Of a stretch of 64,000 nucleotides of DNA, positions 43,921 to 57,680 are shown piece after piece (the stretch's first letter is position 1; every line of letters starts with the position of its first letter). Made by a program: the position numbers and the translations under genes. The stretch comes from Streptacidiphilus sp. ASG 303. GTDB lineage: Bacteria > Actinomycetota > Actinomycetes > Streptomycetales > Streptomycetaceae. Below the pieces are notes generated by a model that had not been told where the DNA came from, did no database searches, and saw only the letters and a list, made by a program, of their open reading frames with translations. The stretch spans positions 33,882 through 97,881 of the forward strand of contig NZ_JAJLRA010000024.1 of assembly GCF_020991365.1 (NCBI RefSeq), given 5' to 3'.

Positions 43921-44725
43921 GCGGCGTCAACGGCGCCGGCGGCGCCAACGGGTCGGGCGGCGCGAACGGCCACAACGGCGCGAACGGCCACAACGGCGCG
44001 AACGGGAAGGCCGACGGCTCCCTCCCCGCCCCCCGCGGCGAGGGCGGCCGCGAGGAGGTCATCGGCGTCCGCCGCGGCATGTTCGGCACCCGGGGCACCG
44101 GCGACACCTCCGGCTTCGGGGGCCTGGTCGCCCCGGTCACGCTCCCGGGCGGGAGTACGCGCCCGTACGGCGGCTGGTTCGACGAGGTCGCCGACGAGCT
44201 GGAGGGCGCGCTGGAGGAGCAGGCGGAGGCGGGCCGCGGCGCCGGCCCCGCCGAGGCGGTCGAGAAGACCGTCGTCGACCGCGGCGAGCTGACCTTCCAC
44301 GTCCGCCGCGAGCACCTGCTCCAGGTCGCCCGCACCCTGCGCGACGACCCGGCGCTCCGCTTCGAGCTCTGCCTCGGCGTGAGCGGCGTCCACTACCCGG
44401 GCGACCACGGGCGCGAGCTGCACGCGGTGTACCACCTGCGGTCGCTCACCCACGGCCGGCTGGTCCGGGTGGAGGTGTCCGCGCCCGACGCGGACCCGCA
44501 CATCCCGTCCACCGTCGCGGTCTACCCCACCAACGACTGGCACGAGCGCGAGGCGTACGACTTCTTCGGCATCGTCTTCGACGGCCACCCCGCGCTCACC
44601 CGGATCATGATGCCGGACGACTGGCTGGGCCACCCGCAGCGCAAGGACTACCCGCTCGGCGGCATCCCCGTCGAGTACAAGGGCGCCCAGATCCCGGCGC
44701 CCGACCAGCGGAGGTCGTACTCCTG

Positions 44726-44726
<1 letters not shown>
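43917..44726 (+). CDS. nuoC: NADH-quinone oxidoreductase subunit C
   Basis: NuoC is a peripheral-arm scaffold subunit. The core (about 115-269) has [21 protein letters not shown] and the signature [17 protein letters not shown]...RKDYPLGG. The first ~110 residues are an extension: an Asn/Gly repeat ([14 protein letters not shown]) made by an 18-bp DNA repeat, then a Gly-rich linker. E. coli fuses C to D; here they are separate. The GTG overlaps nuoB (GTGA). Confidence 0.95.
43966..44008 (+). repeat. 18-bp repeat in nuoC N-terminus
   Basis: The unit CGCGAACGGCCACAACGG occurs twice with a third partial copy and encodes ANGHNG repeats. Confidence 0.85.
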
Positions 44727-46068
<1,342 letters not shown>

Positions 46069-46072
<4 letters not shown>

Positions 46073-46976
46073 CGACCCACGAGACGGCGACGACCCACGA
46101 GGGGCCCGCGGCGCAGCCCGTGGGGCTCGGCATGCCGGCGCTGCCGGCGCCGGACTACCCCGCGGACGTGCGGGCCCGGCTGGACGCCGACGCGAAGGAG
46201 CTGATCGGCCGCTACCCGGTGGCCCGCTCCGCACTCCTGCCGCTGCTGCACCTGGTGCAGTCCGAGGAGGGCTGGGTCAGCCCCACCGGCATCCGGTTCT
46301 GCGCCGAGCAGCTCGGCCTCACCACGGCCGAGGTCACCGCGGTGGCGACCTTCTACACCATGTACCGGCGCCGGCCCGCCGGGAAGTACCACGTCGGGGT
46401 GTGCACCAACACCCTGTGCGCGGTCCTCGGCGGCGACCAGATCTTCGCCGAGCTCAAGGAGCACCTCGGGATCGAGAACAACGAGACCACCGAGGACGGC
46501 GCTGTCTCGATCGAGCACATCGAGTGCAACGCCGCCTGCGACTACGCGCCGGTGATGACGGTGAACTGGGAGTTCTTCGACAATCAGACGCCGGAGAGCG
46601 CCAAGCGGCTCGTGGACGACCTGCGGGCCGGCCACACGGTCCTCCCCACCCGGGGCGCGGCGCTCTGCACGTTCAGGGAGACGTCCCGCATCCTCGCCGG
46701 GTTCCCCGACGAGCGGCCCGGCGCGCTCGACGCGTCCGGCGCCGGCGGCGCCCCCTCCCTCGCCGGGCTGCGCCTCGCCCGCGGCGAGACCCTGCCGGGC
46801 GGCGGCGCGGCCAGGGTCGTCTCCCCCCGCCACCAGGACGGCGCCGACGCGGCGCCGGGGGGCCCGTCGCAGGGCGCCCCCTCCGCGCACGACGCGCCCG
46901 CCGAGACGGCCGCGTCCGACCCCCACCGCACCGGCGACGCCGCCGGACCCGCCGAGCCGGAAGGAGGCGAGGACCG

Positions 46977-46980
<4 letters not shown>
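46069..46980 (+). CDS. nuoE: NADH-quinone oxidoreductase subunit E
   Basis: NuoE binds the [2Fe-2S] centre N1a with CTNTLC and, further on, [10 protein letters not shown]. The thioredoxin-like core spans about 40-215. The remaining ~90 residues are a Gly/Ala/Asp-rich tail, so the 303-residue protein is much longer than E. coli NuoE (~166). GTG start overlaps nuoD (GTGA); the stop overlaps nuoF (ATGA). Confidence 0.95.
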
Positions 46981-48368
<1,388 letters not shown>

Positions 48369-50915
48369 ATGACCGTCACCACCGGCACACCGGAAGGGAC
48401 GGCCGCGGCGCCGCCACCGGAAGACCTTGTCACCGTCACCATCGACGGCGTCGACCTCCAGGTGCCCAAGGGCACCCTGGTGATCCGCGCCGCGGAGCTG
48501 ATCGGCGTCCAGATCCCCCGGTTCTGCGACCACCCGCTGCTGGACCCCGCCGGGGCCTGCCGCCAGTGCATCGTCGAGGTTGAGGGGCAGCGCAAGCCGC
48601 TGGCCTCCTGCACCACGACCGTCACCGACGGGATGGTCGTCCGCACCCAGGCCACCTCCCCGGTCGCCGAGAAGGCGCAGCGCGGGGTGATGGAGCTGCT
48701 GCTCATCAACCACCCGCTGGACTGCCCGGTCTGCGACAAGGGCGGCGAGTGCCCGCTGCAGAACCAGGCCATGTCCACCGGGGCCCCCGACACCCGCTTC
48801 GAGGGCGCCAAGCGGACCTACGCCAAGCCCGTTCCGATCTCCACCCAGGTCCTGCTGGACCGCGAGCGGTGCGTGCTGTGCGCCCGCTGCACCCGCTTCT
48901 CGCAGCAGATCGCGGGCGACCCCTTCATCGACCTGGTGGAGCGCGGCGCCCTGCAGCAGGTGGGCACCGGCGAGGGCGACGACTTCCGGTCGTACTTCTC
49001 CGGCAACACCATCCAGATCTGCCCGGTGGGCGCGCTCACCTCCGCCGCGTACCGGTTCCGGTCGCGGCCGTTCGACCTGGTCTCCTCGCCCGGCGTCTGC
49101 GAGCACTGCTCCTCCGGCTGCGCGGTCCGCACCGACCACCGGCGCGGCAAGGTGCTGCGCCGCCTCGCCGGGGACGACCCGGAGGTCAACGAGGAGTGGA
49201 ACTGCGACAAGGGCCGGTTCGCCTTCCGCTACGCCCAGCAGCGCGACCGGCTCACCACCCCGCTGGTCCGCGGCGAGGACGGGGAGTTCGTCCCCGCCTC
49301 CTGGCCGGAGGCCCTGGAGCGGGCCGCCGCCGGGCTCGCCGCCGCCCGCGGGCGCGCGGGCGTCCTGGTGGGCGGCCGGTCCACGGTCGAGGACGCCTAC
49401 GCGTACGCCAAGTTCGCCCGGGTCGCCCTCGCCACCAACGACGTCGACTTCCGCGCCCGCCCGCACAGCGCCGAGGAGGCCGCCTTCCTGGCCGCCGCCG
49501 TCGCCGGGCACGGGATCGACCTCGACGGGGCGGGCGTCTCGTACCGGACGCTGGAGGCCGCCCCGGCAGTCCTCCTCGCGGGCCTCGAGCCCGAGGAGGA
49601 GTCGCCGATCGTCTTCCTGCGGCTGCGCAAGGCCTCCCGCAGGGGCCTGCGGGTCTTCTCGCTCGCCACCCACGCCTCCCGGGGCCTGGCCAAGCTCGGC
49701 GGCGCCCTGCTGCCCGCGGCGCCCGGCACCGAGGCCGAGTGGCTGGACGCCCTCGCCGGCGACGAGCCCCTGGTCGAGGACGCGGGCCGCGCCGCCGACC
49801 TGCTCCGCGCCGAGGGCGCGGTCGTCCTGGTCGGCGAGCGGCTCGCCACCGTGCCGGGCGCGCTCACCGCCGCCCTGCGGCTCGCCCGCGCCACCGGCGC
49901 CCGCCTGGCCTGGGTGCCGCGCCGGGCCGGGGAGCGGGGCGCGCTGGAGGCCGGCGCGCTGCCGGGCCTGCTGCCCGGCGGACGGCCCGCCGCCGACCCC
50001 GACGCGCGGGCGCAGACCGCCGCCGCCTGGGGCATCGCCGCGATCCCGGTCGACGCCGGGCGCGACACCGGGCGGATCCTGTCGGCCGCCGCCTCCGGCG
50101 AGCTGGGGGCGCTGCTGGTCGGCGGCGTGGAGACCGCCGACCTGCCGGACCCGGCCGCCGCCGAGGCCGCGCTTGACGCGGTGCCGTTCCTCGTCAGCCT
50201 GGAGCTGCGGCCCTCCGCGGTCACCGCCCGCGCCGACGTCGTGCTGCCGGTGGCGGCCGTCGCGGAGAAGGCCGGCACCTTCCTCACCTGGGAGGGGCGG
50301 GTGCGGCTCTTCGAGGCCGCCCTCAAGCCGGACCAGCAGACGCAGCGGCACCTCCGCTCCGACCTGCAGGTCCTCGCCATGCTGGCCGACGCCATGGACG
50401 TCCACCTGGGCCTCCCGGACCTCACCGCGGCCCGCCGCGAGCTGGACGCCCTCGGCCCGTGGACCGGCACCCGGGCCCCGGCCCCGGCCGAGCACCGCGG
50501 CCCGGTGCCGCGGCCCGCCGCCGGCCAGGCCGTCCTGGGCGGCTGGCGCCAGCTGCTGGACCGCGGCGTGCTCCAGGACGGCGACGTCCACCTGGCCGGC
50601 ACCCGCCACCCCGCCGTCGTCCGGCTCTCGCCCGCGACCGCCGCCGAGGCCGGCGCCGCCGACGGCGCCCCGGTCGCCGTCACCGGCCCCGCCGGGTCGG
50701 TGGTCCTGCCGCTCGCCGTCACCGCCGGGATGCCCGACCGCACGGTGTGGCTCCCGCTCAACTCCACCGACGGCGGCGCCCTGCGGGCGCTGGGCACCGG
50801 CACCGGGAGCGTCGTCTCCGTCGCGCCGGCGCCCGCCGTCCCGGCGGGCCCCTCCGGGAGCCTCTCCGAGAACCCCTCCGAGAACCCCTCCGAGAACGGG
50901 GAGGAGGACCGATGA
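48369..50915 (+). CDS. nuoG: NADH-quinone oxidoreductase subunit G
   Basis: NuoG carries most iron-sulfur centres. The 848 residues have [2Fe-2S] N1b ligands (CDHPLL, AGACRQC, then LASC), N5 in [15 protein letters not shown]4 in CVLCARC with a later CPVGAL, and the off-pathway N7 site CEHCSSGC plus EWNCDKG. So the N7 ligands, lost in many species, are kept. A molybdopterin-type domain without active-site residues fills ~250-700; the C-terminus has [11 protein letters not shown] repeats. ATG directly follows the nuoF stop. Confidence 0.96.
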   Translation: MTVTTGTPEGTAAAPPPEDLVTVTIDGVDLQVPKGTLVIRAAELIGVQIPRFCDHPLLDPAGACRQCIVEVEGQRKPLASCTTTVTDGMVVRTQATSPVAEKAQRGVMELLLINHPLDCPVCDKGGECPLQNQAMSTGAPDTRFEGAKRTYAKPVPISTQVLLDRERCVLCARCTRFSQQIAGDPFIDLVERGALQQVGTGEGDDFRSYFSGNTIQICPVGALTSAAYRFRSRPFDLVSSPGVCEHCSSGCAVRTDHRRGKVLRRLAGDDPEVNEEWNCDKGRFAFRYAQQRDRLTTPLVRGEDGEFVPASWPEALERAAAGLAAARGRAGVLVGGRSTVEDAYAYAKFARVALATNDVDFRARPHSAEEAAFLAAAVAGHGIDLDGAGVSYRTLEAAPAVLLAGLEPEEESPIVFLRLRKASRRGLRVFSLATHASRGLAKLGGALLPAAPGTEAEWLDALAGDEPLVEDAGRAADLLRAEGAVVLVGERLATVPGALTAALRLARATGARLAWVPRRAGERGALEAGALPGLLPGGRPAADPDARAQTAAAWGIAAIPVDAGRDTGRILSAAASGELGALLVGGVETADLPDPAAAEAALDAVPFLVSLELRPSAVTARADVVLPVAAVAEKAGTFLTWEGRVRLFEAALKPDQQTQRHLRSDLQVLAMLADAMDVHLGLPDLTAARRELDALGPWTGTRAPAPAEHRGPVPRPAAGQAVLGGWRQLLDRGVLQDGDVHLAGTRHPAVVRLSPATAAEAGAADGAPVAVTGPAGSVVLPLAVTAGMPDRTVWLPLNSTDGGALRALGTGTGSVVSVAPAPAVPAGPSGSLSENPSENPSENGEEDR

Positions 50916-52288
50916 CCCCCGCGGCCCTCGCCGACACCGCGCAGCAGGCCGGCCTCTTCGGCACCGACCCCTGGTGGCTGGTGCTCCTCAAGGCCGTCTT
51001 CACCTTCGCCTTCCTGGTCGTCACGGTGCTGATCGCGATCGTCTGGGAGCGCAAGGTCGTCGCCTGGATGCAGCTGCGGATCGGCCCCAACCGGCACGGC
51101 CCCTGGGGCATGCTCCAGTCGCTCGCCGACGGCGTGAAGCTGGCCCTCAAGGAGGACCTGGTCGTCACCGGCGCCGACAAGGCCGTCTACGTCCTGGCCC
51201 CGATCGTCTGCGTCATCCCGGCCTTCATGGCCTTCGCGGTGATCCCCTTCGGCCCGGCCGGGCACGAGGTCTCGATCTTCGGCACCCGCACCACGATGCA
51301 GCTCACCGACCTGCCGATCGGCATGCTGTACATCCTGGCCACCGCCTCGGTCGGCATCTACGGCATCGTGCTGGCCGGCTGGTCGTCCGGCTCCACGTAC
51401 CCGCTGCTCGGCGGCCTGCGCTCGGCGGCGCAGATGATCTCCTACGAGATCGCGATGGGCCTCTCCTTCGCCGCGGTGTTCATCTACTCCAAGTCGATGT
51501 CCACCTCGCAGATCGTCGAGGCGCAGCAGCCCCGGTGGTTCGCGGTGATGCTGCCGGTCTCCTTCCTGGTCTACATCGTGGCCATGGTCGGCGAGACCAA
51601 CCGCGCCCCCTTCGACCTCCCCGAGGCCGAGGGCGAGCTGGTCGGCGGCTTCAACACCGAGTACTCCTCGCTGAAGTTCGCGATGTTCATGCTCGCCGAG
51701 TACGTCAACATGGTCACCGTCTCGGCCGTCGCCTCCACCCTCTTCCTGGGCGGCTGGCGGGCCCCGTGGCCGGTCAGCGCCGTCTGGGCGGGCGCCAACC
51801 ACGGGTGGTGGCCCATCCTCTGGATCACGGTCAAGATCCAGCTGCTGCTCTTCTTCTTCATCTGGCTGCGCGGCACCCTGCCCCGGCTCCGCTACGACCA
51901 GTTCATGAAGCTGGGGTGGAAGGTCCTCATCCCGGTCTCGCTGGTCTGGCTGGTGCTGGTCGCCACCGTCCGCGCGCTGCGCAACGAGGGCTACGGCTTC
52001 CCCCAGGTCGTCCTCTACGTCGGCGCGCCGATCCTCGTGGTCATCCTGCTCATGTCGGTCTGGGACGTCCTGCGGCGCCGGGAGAAGGCCGGACCGGAGC
52101 AGCCGCAGGAGCCCTTCGACCCCATGGCGGGCGGCTTCCCCGTCCCGCCCATGCCCGGCCAGGAGCTCCCGCCCGTACCGCGGCGCAGGAGCCGCGTCCA
52201 GCAGCCGTCCCCCGCACTGGAGGAGCCCGGCGAACCCGCCGCCGTGGGCGGCGGCACCTCCGACCCGAAGGGAGCCGACGGTGCCTGA
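50912..52288 (+). CDS. nuoH: NADH-quinone oxidoreductase subunit H
   Basis: NuoH is the membrane subunit at the quinone entry. The 458 residues have eight helices, [43 protein letters not shown] (the conserved acidic loop) and [22 protein letters not shown]. The last ~65 residues are a Pro/Glu-rich tail. ATG overlaps the nuoG stop (ATGA). Confidence 0.97.
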   Translation: MTPAALADTAQQAGLFGTDPWWLVLLKAVFTFAFLVVTVLIAIVWERKVVAWMQLRIGPNRHGPWGMLQSLADGVKLALKEDLVVTGADKAVYVLAPIVCVIPAFMAFAVIPFGPAGHEVSIFGTRTTMQLTDLPIGMLYILATASVGIYGIVLAGWSSGSTYPLLGGLRSAAQMISYEIAMGLSFAAVFIYSKSMSTSQIVEAQQPRWFAVMLPVSFLVYIVAMVGETNRAPFDLPEAEGELVGGFNTEYSSLKFAMFMLAEYVNMVTVSAVASTLFLGGWRAPWPVSAVWAGANHGWWPILWITVKIQLLLFFFIWLRGTLPRLRYDQFMKLGWKVLIPVSLVWLVLVATVRALRNEGYGFPQVVLYVGAPILVVILLMSVWDVLRRREKAGPEQPQEPFDPMAGGFPVPPMPGQELPPVPRRRSRVQQPSPALEEPGEPAAVGGGTSDPKGADGA

Positions 52289-52862
52289 CATGTTGGGCCC
52301 GGCCGCCGGATTCGGCGTGACCTTCAAGGCCATGTTCAAGAAGCGCCTCACCGAGCAGTACCCCGAGCAGAAGAAGGAGACCGCGCCCCGCTTCCACGGC
52401 CGCCACCAGCTCAACCGGCACCCCGACGGCCTGGAGAAGTGCGTCGGCTGCGAGCTGTGCGCCTGGGCCTGCCCCGCCGACGCCATCTACGTGGAGGGCG
52501 CCGACAACACCGAGGAGGAGCGCTACTCCCCGGGCGAGCGGTACGGCGCGGTGTACCAGATCAACTACGCCCGCTGCATCCTCTGCGGGCTCTGCATCGA
52601 GGCCTGCCCCACCCGGGCGCTCACCATGACCAACGAGTACGAGCTCGCCGACCGCAGCCGCGCCGACCTGATCTTCACCAAGGAGCAGCTGCTGGCCGGC
52701 CTCACCGAGGGCATGGTCCCCCCGCCGCACGCCATGTACCCCGGCACCGACGAGGGCGCCTACTACCGCGGCGAGGTCACCGGCGCCGCCCCCGGCACCG
52801 AGACCCAGTCCCGGTCCCGGGACGCGGCCGGGCACGAGGCCGAGGAGGCGGGCCGGTCATGA
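52281..52862 (+). CDS. nuoI: NADH-quinone oxidoreductase subunit I
   Basis: NuoI holds N6a and N6b in two ferredoxin motifs: [16 protein letters not shown] and [16 protein letters not shown]. The 193 residues include a C-terminal extension after the core. The GTG at 52281, after GGGAG, overlaps nuoH by 8 bp; an ATG at 52290 would give three fewer residues. Confidence 0.96.
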   Translation: MPDMLGPAAGFGVTFKAMFKKRLTEQYPEQKKETAPRFHGRHQLNRHPDGLEKCVGCELCAWACPADAIYVEGADNTEEERYSPGERYGAVYQINYARCILCGLCIEACPTRALTMTNEYELADRSRADLIFTKEQLLAGLTEGMVPPPHAMYPGTDEGAYYRGEVTGAAPGTETQSRSRDAAGHEAEEAGRS

Positions 52863-53806
52863 CCACCGCACACCTGGCCGCGGCCGTCACGGGCGCCACC
52901 TCCACCGGCGAGGCCGTGCAGTTCTGGATCCTGGCCGTGGTCGCCGTCGGCGGCGCCCTCGGCATGGTCCTCATGCGCAAGGCCGTGCACAGCGCGCTCT
53001 GCCTCGCCGCCACCATGCTGGCCCTCGCGGTCTGCTACATGGCGCAGGGCGCGGTCTTCCTCGGCGTCGTCCAGATCGTCGTCTACACCGGCGCGATCAT
53101 GATGCTCTTCCTCTTCGTCGTCATGCTCGTGGGCGTCACCTCGGCCGACTCCCTCAAGGAGACCCTGCGGGGCCAGCGGTGGGCCGCCGCCCTCTGCGGC
53201 ACCGGCTTCGGCGTGCTGCTCATGGCCGGCATCGCCAACGCCCGCCTCCGCACCTTCACCGGCCTGGCGCAGGCCAACGCCGACGGCAACGTGCAGGGCC
53301 TGGCCCGGCTGGTCTTCACCCGGTACGTCTGGGCCTTCGAGGTCACCGGCGCCCTGCTGATCACCGCCGCCGTCGGCGCCATGGTGCTCACCCACCGGGA
53401 GCGCACCGAGGAGCGGGCCACCCAGCGCGAGCTGGCCGCCCGGCGCGTCCGCGAGGGCGTGCAGGTCACCCCGCTGCCCGCGCCCGGCGTCTACGCCCGG
53501 CACAACGCGGTGGACATCCCCGGCATGCTGCCCGACGGCACCACCTCCGACCTCACCGTCAACCCGACGCTGCGCGCCCGCGGCCAGATCCGGGACGTCA
53601 GCGGGGACATGCTGCGCCGCATGGAGCAGCTGGAGACCTCCACCGCCGACTACCTCGGCCGCACGCCCCCGCCGCGCCGGGTGGCGGCCTCCGCCCGCGT
53701 CCCGCTGGCCGCGGGCGCCGGGGACGAGGCCGGCGACGCCGCCCGCGAGGAAGCCCGTCCGGAGACCCGCAGCGGGGCCCGCACCGAGGAGGCCGAGCAG
53801 CAGTGA
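52859..53806 (+). CDS. nuoJ: NADH-quinone oxidoreductase subunit J
   Basis: NuoJ is a five-helix membrane subunit. [26 protein letters not shown] contains the TM3 pi-bulge region that gates proton transfer. After about residue 185 the protein continues for ~130 hydrophilic residues, far beyond E. coli NuoJ (184). ATG overlaps the nuoI stop; the stop overlaps nuoK. Confidence 0.95.
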   Translation: MTTAHLAAAVTGATSTGEAVQFWILAVVAVGGALGMVLMRKAVHSALCLAATMLALAVCYMAQGAVFLGVVQIVVYTGAIMMLFLFVVMLVGVTSADSLKETLRGQRWAAALCGTGFGVLLMAGIANARLRTFTGLAQANADGNVQGLARLVFTRYVWAFEVTGALLITAAVGAMVLTHRERTEERATQRELAARRVREGVQVTPLPAPGVYARHNAVDIPGMLPDGTTSDLTVNPTLRARGQIRDVSGDMLRRMEQLETSTADYLGRTPPPRRVAASARVPLAAGAGDEAGDAAREEARPETRSGARTEEAEQQ

Positions 53807-54102
53807 ACCCCGTCAACTACCTGTACCTCGCGGCGCTGCTCTTCACCATCGGCGCCACCGGCGTCCTGGTCCGGCGCAACGCGATCGTCCTGTTCATGTG
53901 CGTCGAGCTGATGCTGAACGCGTCCAACCTGGCCCTGGTCACCTTCTCCCGGCTGCACGGCAACCTGGACGGCCAGGTCATCGCGTTCTTCACCATGGTG
54001 GTCGCCGCCGCCGAGGTCGTGGTCGGCCTGGCGATCATCGTCAGCATCTTCCGCACCCGGCACTCGGCGTCCGTCGACGACGCCAACCTCATGAAGCTGT
54101 AG
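53803..54102 (+). CDS. nuoK: NADH-quinone oxidoreductase subunit K
   Basis: This 99-residue MrpC-like subunit has three helices with the proton-path acids in [17 protein letters not shown] and [16 protein letters not shown] overlaps the nuoJ stop (GTGA). Confidence 0.97.
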   Translation: MNPVNYLYLAALLFTIGATGVLVRRNAIVLFMCVELMLNASNLALVTFSRLHGNLDGQVIAFFTMVVAAAEVVVGLAIIVSIFRTRHSASVDDANLMKL

Positions 54103-54120
54103 GCGGAGGCAGACGAACCC

Positions 54121-56016
54121 GTGAACGCACTCATCCCCGTGCTCGTCGCGGCCCCGCTCGCGGGGGCAGCCCTGCTGCTCCTCGGCGGCCGCCGCCTGGA
54201 CCGCCTCGGCCACTGGCTGGGCCTCCTCGCCTCCACCGCCTCCTTCGCGGCCGGTGCGGCCCTCTTCGCCCACATGCTGGCGCAGCCCGCCGACCAGCGG
54301 CCGGTCCACCAGCACCTGTACTCCTGGGTGCCGGTGGGCGGGTTCCAGGCCGACGTCGGCTTCCAGCTGGACCAGCTGTCCATGACCTTCGTCCTGCTGA
54401 TCACCGGCGTCGGCAGCCTCATCCACCTGTACTCGGTGGGCTACATGGCCCACGACGAGCGCCGCCGCCGCTTCTTCGGCTACCTCAACCTCTTCCTCGC
54501 GGCGATGCTGCTGCTGGTCCTCGCCGACAACTACCTGCTGCTGTACGTCGGCTGGGAGGGCGTGGGCCTCGCCTCGTACCTGCTGATCGGCTTCTGGCAG
54601 CACAAGCCCAGCGCGGCGACCGCCGCCAAGAAGGCCTTCATCGTCAACCGCGTCGGCGACGTCGGCCTGTCGATCGCGATCATGCTGATGTTCGCGCAGT
54701 TCGGCTCCTTCGCCTTCGGCCCGGTCTTCGCCACGGCCGGGGACGCGGGCGAGGGGAAGCTCACCGCGATCGGCCTGATGCTGCTGCTGGCCGCCTGCGG
54801 CAAGTCCGCCCAGGTGCCGCTGCAGTCCTGGCTCGGCGACGCCATGGAGGGCCCGACCCCGGTCTCGGCCCTCATCCACGCCGCCACCATGGTCACCGCC
54901 GGCGTCTACCTCATCACCCGCTCCGCGGCCATCTTCAACCTGGCGCCCGACGCCCAGCTGGTCGTCGTCTGCGTCGGCGCGGTCACCCTGCTCTTCGGTG
55001 CGGTCGTCGGTTGCGCCAAGGACGACATCAAGAAGGCGCTGGCCGGCTCGACCATGTCGCAGATCGGCTACATGGTGCTGGCGGCGGGCCTCGGCCCGGT
55101 CGGCTACGCCTTCGCGATCATGCACCTGGTGACCCACGGCTTCTTCAAGGCCGGGCTCTTCCTCGGCGCGGGCTCGGTCATGCACGGCATGGACGACGAG
55201 GTGGACATGCGCCACTACGGCGGCCTCAGGAAGTACATGCCCGTCACCTTCGTCACCTTCGGCCTCGGCTACCTGGCGATCATCGGCTTCCCCGGCCTGT
55301 CGGGCTTCTGGTCCAAGGACCGGATCATCGAGGCCGCCTTCGCCAAGGGCGGCACCGAGGGCTGGATCCTCGGCGCGGTCACCCTGGTCGGCGCGGCGGT
55401 CACCGCGTTCTACATGACCCGCGTGATGCTGATGACCTTCTTCGGCGAGAAGCGCTGGCGGACCGACGCGGAGGGGCGCGAGCCGCACCCGCACGAGTCG
55501 CCCGCGGTGATGACGGTCCCCATGGTCGTCCTCGCGGTGGGCTCGGTCCTCGCGGGCGGCCTCTTCGCCCTCAACAACGCCTTCCTGCACTGGCTGGAGC
55601 CGATCACCGGCCACGCCGAGGGCGACTCGCCGCTGAGCCCGGTCGCGGTCAGCGGCCTCACCCTGGCCTGCGTCGCGGCCGGCGTCGCCTGGGCCTGGGC
55701 CGTGTACGGGCGCCAGCCCGTGCCGGTCACCCCGCCGGTCGGCTCCGCCCTCACCCGCGCCGCCCGCCGCGACCTGCTGCAGGACGACATCAACCACGCG
55801 GTCCTGGTCCGCCCCGGCGAGTACCTGACGCGCGGCCTGGTCTACGCCGACAGCAAGGGCCTGGACGGCTTCGTCAACGGCCTCGCCGCCGCGGTCGGCG
55901 GCCTCTCCGGCCGGATGCGGCGGCTGCAGAACGGCTTCGTCCGCTCCTACGCCCTCTCCATGTTCGGCGGCGCCGCGGTCCTGGTCGCCACCACTCTCCT
56001 GATGAGGTCGGTCTGA
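54121..56016 (+). CDS. nuoL: NADH-quinone oxidoreductase subunit L
   Basis: NuoL is the distal antiporter-like proton pump with the lateral helix. The 631 residues have [74 protein letters not shown] and [10 protein letters not shown], including the pump's Lys and Glu residues. GTG start after GGCGGAGG. Confidence 0.97.
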   Translation: MNALIPVLVAAPLAGAALLLLGGRRLDRLGHWLGLLASTASFAAGAALFAHMLAQPADQRPVHQHLYSWVPVGGFQADVGFQLDQLSMTFVLLITGVGSLIHLYSVGYMAHDERRRRFFGYLNLFLAAMLLLVLADNYLLLYVGWEGVGLASYLLIGFWQHKPSAATAAKKAFIVNRVGDVGLSIAIMLMFAQFGSFAFGPVFATAGDAGEGKLTAIGLMLLLAACGKSAQVPLQSWLGDAMEGPTPVSALIHAATMVTAGVYLITRSAAIFNLAPDAQLVVVCVGAVTLLFGAVVGCAKDDIKKALAGSTMSQIGYMVLAAGLGPVGYAFAIMHLVTHGFFKAGLFLGAGSVMHGMDDEVDMRHYGGLRKYMPVTFVTFGLGYLAIIGFPGLSGFWSKDRIIEAAFAKGGTEGWILGAVTLVGAAVTAFYMTRVMLMTFFGEKRWRTDAEGREPHPHESPAVMTVPMVVLAVGSVLAGGLFALNNAFLHWLEPITGHAEGDSPLSPVAVSGLTLACVAAGVAWAWAVYGRQPVPVTPPVGSALTRAARRDLLQDDINHAVLVRPGEYLTRGLVYADSKGLDGFVNGLAAAVGGLSGRMRRLQNGFVRSYALSMFGGAAVLVATTLLMRSV

Positions 56017-57680
56017 TGCCCTTTCCGCTGCTGACCGTCACCGCCGCCGTGCCGGCGGTGGGCGCGGTCGTCACCGCGGCGCTGCCGGCCGCGACCACCG
56101 CGGCCAGGCGGCGCACCCCCAAGGCCGTCGCCCTGGCCTTCTCCGCCGCGACCCTCGCCCTGGCGGCGGTCGCCACCGCCCGCTTCGACCCGGGCGGCGA
56201 CCGCTACCAGCTCACCGAGTCGTACACCTGGATCCGCAGCTTCGGGATCTCCTTCTCGCTCGGCGTCGACGGCATCGGCGTGGTGCTGGCGCTGCTCACC
56301 GCCGTGCTGGTGCCGCTGGTGATGCTGGCCTCCTGGCACGACGCCGACCCCGAGGACCCGCACAGCTTCGAGGGGCCGCGCCGCACCCAGGGCTTCTTCG
56401 CCCTGGTGCTGGCCGTCGAGGCGATGGTGCTGGTCTCGTTCCTCTCCACCGACGTCTTCCTCTTCTACGTCTTCTTCGAAGCCATGCTCATCCCGATGTA
56501 CTTCCTCATCGGCGGCTTCGGGGACCGGGCGGGCGGGCCGGACGCCGCGCGGCAGCGCTCCTACGCCGCCGTCAAGTTCCTGCTGTACAACCTGGTCGGC
56601 GGCCTGGTCATGCTGGCCGCCGTCGTCGGCCTGTACACCCTCACCGCCCGCGCCGGGCTCGGCAGCGGCGGGGGCGGCACCTTCGACCTGGCGACGATCA
56701 CCCGGGCCGTCTCCGACGGGAAGCTCGCGATCGACCCGACGGTGGGCAAGGCGCTCTTCCTCGGCTTCTTCTTCGCCTTCGCCGTCAAGGCGCCGCTGTG
56801 GCCGCTGCACACCTGGCTGCCCAACGCGATGGGGGAGTCCACCGCCGGCACCGCCGTGCTCATCACCGCGGTCGTCGACAAGGTCGGCACCTTCGCGATG
56901 CTCCGCTACTGCCTCGGCCTCTTCCCCGACGCGTCCACGTACTTCGCCCCGGCGATCCTGGTGCTGTCGGTGGTCGGCATCCTCTACGGCGCCCTGCTCG
57001 CCGTCGGCCAGAAGGACATCAAGCGACTCGTCGCCTACGCGTCGATCTCCCACTTCGGCTTCATCATCCTGGGCATCTTCGCGATGACCACCCAGGGCCA
57101 GAGCGGCGCCACCCTCTACATGGTCAACCACGGCATCTCCACCGCCGTCCTCATGCTGGTCGCCGGCTTCCTCATCTCGCGGCGCGGCAGCCGCCTCATC
57201 GCCGACTTCGGCGGCGTGCAGAAGGTGGCCCCGGTGCTGGCCGGCACCTTCCTGGTCGGCGGCCTGGCGACGCTGTCGCTGCCGGGCCTGGCGCCGTTCG
57301 TCAGCGAGTTCCTGGTCCTGGTCGGCACCTTCACCCGGTACCCGGCGCTCGGCGTCGTCGCCACCCTCGGCATCGTGCTGGCCGCGCTCTACGTCCTGGT
57401 GCTGTACCAGCGCACCATGACCGGCCCGGTCCGCGAGGGCGTCGGCTCCATGGCCGACCTGAGGGTCCGCGAGGTGGCGGTCGTCGCCCCGCTGATCGTC
57501 CTGCTGGTCGTCCTCGGCGTCTACCCCAAGCCGGTCGCCGACATCGTCAACCCCGCCGTCGGCGCCACCATGGCCGACGTCCACCGCACCGACCCGAAGC
57601 CGGCCCACCCGGCCGCCGAGCAGCCGTGGTTCTCGTACACGACCGCCGGCACCGACTCCCCCGGAGGTGTGGCGAAGTGA
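56016..57680 (+). CDS. nuoM: NADH-quinone oxidoreductase subunit M
   Basis: NuoM is the second antiporter-like pump. The 554 residues include VFFEAMLIPMYFLIG with the key Glu, KAPLWPLHTWLPNAMGESTAGTAVLI and GQKDIKRLVAYASISHFGFI. The ATG shares a base with the nuoL stop. Confidence 0.97.
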   Translation: MPFPLLTVTAAVPAVGAVVTAALPAATTAARRRTPKAVALAFSAATLALAAVATARFDPGGDRYQLTESYTWIRSFGISFSLGVDGIGVVLALLTAVLVPLVMLASWHDADPEDPHSFEGPRRTQGFFALVLAVEAMVLVSFLSTDVFLFYVFFEAMLIPMYFLIGGFGDRAGGPDAARQRSYAAVKFLLYNLVGGLVMLAAVVGLYTLTARAGLGSGGGGTFDLATITRAVSDGKLAIDPTVGKALFLGFFFAFAVKAPLWPLHTWLPNAMGESTAGTAVLITAVVDKVGTFAMLRYCLGLFPDASTYFAPAILVLSVVGILYGALLAVGQKDIKRLVAYASISHFGFIILGIFAMTTQGQSGATLYMVNHGISTAVLMLVAGFLISRRGSRLIADFGGVQKVAPVLAGTFLVGGLATLSLPGLAPFVSEFLVLVGTFTRYPALGVVATLGIVLAALYVLVLYQRTMTGPVREGVGSMADLRVREVAVVAPLIVLLVVLGVYPKPVADIVNPAVGATMADVHRTDPKPAHPAAEQPWFSYTTAGTDSPGGVAK